A stretch of DNA of 64,000 bases from DAIQRJ01 sp963708795 (GTDB lineage Bacteria > Actinomycetota > Actinomycetes > Propionibacteriales > DAIQRJ01): NCBI GenBank assembly GCA_963708795.1, contig CAVPUH010000009.1, positions 372,001-436,000 on the forward strand, given 5' to 3'. Positions 62,150-64,000 of the stretch are shown piece by piece; positions within the stretch are counted from its first letter, which is position 1; each line of letters starts with the position of its first letter. Both the position numbers and the translations under genes were made by a program. The notes under the pieces are model-generated. The model saw nothing but the letters and a program-made list of their open reading frames with translations. It searched no databases and had not been told where the DNA came from.

Positions 62150-63163
62150 TCACCTGATGATGCGCGTGAACAACGCCTCGTACTCATCGACCATCCGATC
62201 GGCTCCGAACCGGCTGACGGCTGCCGCCCGGCAGGCGGCGCGATCCACGTCGGACAGCCGGTGCACCGCGCCCTCCGCCGCGTCGACGTCCTCGACCAGG
62301 AAACCGGTCACCCCGTCGTCGATGAGCTCCGGCATCGATCCCCGCCGGGTGGCGACGACCGGCGTACCCGTGGCGAAAGCCTCGACCACCGAGAGCCCGA
62401 ACGGCTCCTCGAAGTCGATCAGGTGCAGCAAGGCGATCGCCCCGCCGAGTAGGCGGTCGCGATCGGCCGGCCCTACGGAACCGACGTAGCTGACGCCGTC
62501 ACGCCCGAGGAACGGTGCGACCGTCTCGTCGAAGTACGCCCGGTCGTGGATCACGCCCGCGAGCACGAGCGGGAGCCCGGCTCGCCGGGCGACCTCGATC
62601 GCCAGGTGCGCGCCCTTGTCCGGGTGGATGCGCCCGAAGAACAGCAGGTAGGTCCCCGGTTCCGGCGAGAACGTGAACCGATCGAGGTCGATGCCATGGT
62701 GGATGGTGGCGTCGTAGGTGAGCATCGGATGCCGGTTCGCCGCGCTGATCGCCACATAGTGCGCGATGTCGTCGTAGGCGGCGTAGACGGGCACGATGCG
62801 CTCGCTGGAGAAGCCGTGGATCGTGGTCACCACGGGTGTCGGGACGAGCCGGCTGTACGTGAGCGGCAGGAAGTCGAACTGGTTGGAGATGATGTCGAAG
62901 TCTGCAGCGCGCTCGAAGGCCGCGGCGATGTGCAGCGCCTCGTTGACCTTGGCGTCGATGTCGCGGTCCTCCTCGTAGCCGGTGGGTGATACCGCGTGCA
63001 GCCGCGCCGAGGTCTCGGAGTCGGCAGTGGCGAAGAGGGTGACGTCGTGGCGGCGCGCGACGAGCCCCTCCGCGAGCGTCGAGGCGACCTGTTCCCAGGG
63101 CCCGTAGTCGCGGGGTGGTAGTCGGTGCGCGATCGAGGCGAGGACAGCGATTCTGATGTTCGG
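62150..63163 (-). CDS. family 4 glycosyltransferase, start codon lost or altered
   Basis: About 337 residues. N-terminal RIAVLASIAHRLPPRDYGPW and EQVASTLAEGLVARRHDVTL, nucleotide-sugar region GRIHPDKGAHLAIEVARRAG and the E-x7-E motif EEPFGLSVVEAFATGTPVVA are clear GT4 (GT-B fold) features. Homologues begin with a Met just before NIRIAVLAS. Here the codon at 63161-63163 reads CCG after a good GGAGGAG site (GGAGGAGAT-CCG-AAC), and no usable start lies nearby. Loss of two bases from a GTG would explain it. The acceptor is unknown. Divergent from a second glycosyltransferase. Confidence 0.82.
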   Translation of the reverse strand, partial: PNIRIAVLASIAHRLPPRDYGPWEQVASTLAEGLVARRHDVTLFATADSETSARLHAVSPTGYEEDRDIDAKVNEALHIAAAFERAADFDIISNQFDFLPLTYSRLVPTPVVTTIHGFSSERIVPVYAAYDDIAHYVAISAANRHPMLTYDATIHHGIDLDRFTFSPEPGTYLLFFGRIHPDKGAHLAIEVARRAGLPLVLAGVIHDRAYFDETVAPFLGRDGVSYVGSVGPADRDRLLGGAIALLHLIDFEEPFGLSVVEAFATGTPVVATRRGSMPELIDDGVTGFLVEDVDAAEGAVHRLSDVDRAACRAAAVSRFGADRMVDEYEALFTRIIR

Positions 63164-63400
63164 ATCTCCTCCGGTTTGCGGGGCCGCCGAGCCGAGCAGA
63201 GCCGAGCAGCGTCGTTCCGCTGGTAGTATGGCCCGGCCAGGTTCCGCCCGTGCCGCCGTCGCTGTCCGCACGCGGTTGGGCACGCGAACCGACTGCACGA
63301 CGCCGCACCGGCCACCGGCCGCAGGTGTCGCGGGATGACGATTCTCCCGCTCGAGGACGGCAGCACCCCGCTGTGGAGCCAATCGACGTGAAGGGCATAC

Positions 63401-64000
63401 GTGGCCACCAGATTCGGCATTCTCACCACCTACCCACCGACTCAGTGCGGGCTGGCGACCTTCTCGCACGCCCTCACGACCCACCTCGAGCGCATCGGCG
63501 CCGACATCGGCATCGTCGGTGTCGTCGACACCCGGCAGCTCGATCGCGCCCCGGTGGTCGAGCAGCTGGCGCGTGACGAGCCGGACCGGATCCGGACAGC
63601 AGCGCGGGCCCTGAACGGCTTCGACGTCGTCATCGTTCAGCACGAGTACGGCATCTTCGGCGGCCGCGACGGCGATGAGGTCCTGGCGGTGCTGGCACGC
63701 GTGCGGGTCCCCGTGATCGCCGTGCTGCACACGGTCCTCACCGAGCCGACGCCCCACCAGCACGCCGTCCTCGCGGGGGTCGTGAAGGCGGCCTCGGTCG
63801 CCGTGACCATGACCGAGACTGCCCGCGACCGGCTGATCGCCGGCTGGGACGTGGACCCGGCAGATGTCGTCGTGATCGCGCACGGTGCCGAGGCGAACGG
63901 CACCGTCGGTCGGCGACCGAGTGCCCCGGCGGCCGATCGTCGGTCCGGTCGGCCGACGATCCTGACCTGGGGGCTCCTCGGCGAGGGCAAGGGCATCGAG
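63401..64000 (+). CDS. glycosyltransferase, N-terminal part; cut by window edge
   Basis: 200 visible codons from GTG 63401 behind GAAGGGC. The GT-B N-terminal domain shows TRFGILTTYPPTQCGLATFS, FDVVIVQHEYGIFGGRDGDE and VVIAHGAEANG, ending in ILTWGLLGEGKGIE just as the C-terminal donor-binding domain begins. Related actinobacterial proteins are annotated as GT4 enzymes. It probably acts with the divergent glycosyltransferase in making one extracellular or storage glycan, but no product can be named. Confidence 0.82.
   Translation, partial: MATRFGILTTYPPTQCGLATFSHALTTHLERIGADIGIVGVVDTRQLDRAPVVEQLARDEPDRIRTAARALNGFDVVIVQHEYGIFGGRDGDEVLAVLARVRVPVIAVLHTVLTEPTPHQHAVLAGVVKAASVAVTMTETARDRLIAGWDVDPADVVVIAHGAEANGTVGRRPSAPAADRRSGRPTILTWGLLGEGKGIE

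Overview
The window is chromosomal DNA of a high-GC actinomycete. Markers are WhiB1, the SigR/RsrA mycothiol-linked redox sigma pair, the actinobacterial ribosomal protein bL37, Kgd (the actinobacterial fused 2-oxoglutarate enzyme), many GTG starts, GTGA/ATGA stop-start overlaps and several leaderless promoters (TANNNT 6-8 nt before the start codon). I cannot place it to genus. The backbone whiB1 - pdtaS - (HD-GYP) - rsrA/sigR - SRAP - aroA - rsgA follows the mycobacterial order Rv3219-Rv3228. I see no rRNA, tRNA, CRISPR array, insertion sequence or prophage.

Layout. 0-5.4 kb: murQ (cut by the left edge), divergent from a serine beta-lactamase-like hydrolase that runs in frame into a Nudix domain, then a convergent sugar ABC importer (two permeases and a binding lipoprotein, no ATPase). 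This reads as a cell-wall sugar or muropeptide salvage locus. 5.7-16.3 kb: DUF3311 protein plus sodium:solute symporter, kgd, a zinc-less MDR oxidoreductase, a polar amino acid ABC importer and a small membrane protein. 16.4-23.7 kb: regulatory block with whiB1 (CRP-like site and 18-bp repeats upstream), the PdtaS-like kinase, two HD-domain membrane proteins (one HD-GYP, one degenerate), bL37, rsrA and sigR, with a good SigR autoregulatory promoter. 23.7-37.3 kb: housekeeping genes, including SRAP, an aspartyl/asparaginyl-type tRNA ligase behind a T-box leader, a secreted phosphoesterase/beta-propeller protein, aroA, rsgA, hisN, a TlpA-like lipoprotein and gnd. 37.3-43.1 kb: FUSC-type exporter, EVE-domain protein, GNAT protein and two MFS exporters.

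43.2-48.5 kb holds the most interesting accessory system: a three-gene operon under its own promoter with a trypco1-domain protein, a trypsin-CHAT fusion, and a 978-residue helical-repeat protein. The trypsin triad is intact, while the CHAT part seems to have lost both catalytic residues. Its architecture resembles predicted bacterial conflict systems. 48.5-59.1 kb is a purine-ureide and amide nitrogen island: an NCS1 permease, GntR regulator, allantoinase, allantoate amidohydrolase, ureidoglycine-glyoxylate aminotransferase and DUF1275 protein, divergent from a second GntR regulator, an FmdA-type formamidase and an AtzH-amidase fusion, around a palindromic operator. 59.2-64 kb: stand-alone LigD-type phosphoesterase, TauE/SafE transporter, SDR-like protein, CPBP protease and two divergent glycosyltransferases, the last cut by the right edge.

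Sequence quality. Many genes are broken by apparent single-base insertions. About 20 lie in the MFS gene at 39.6-41.7 kb, many more in 50.9-55.6 kb, and single ones in kgd, the MDR oxidoreductase, the TauE gene and others. Every shift I could resolve has the same sign (+1), and the protein stays conserved on both sides. I treat these as probable consensus errors, annotate whole genes across them, and flag each one. All functional calls come from reading the sequence and from memory of protein families; no search was run.
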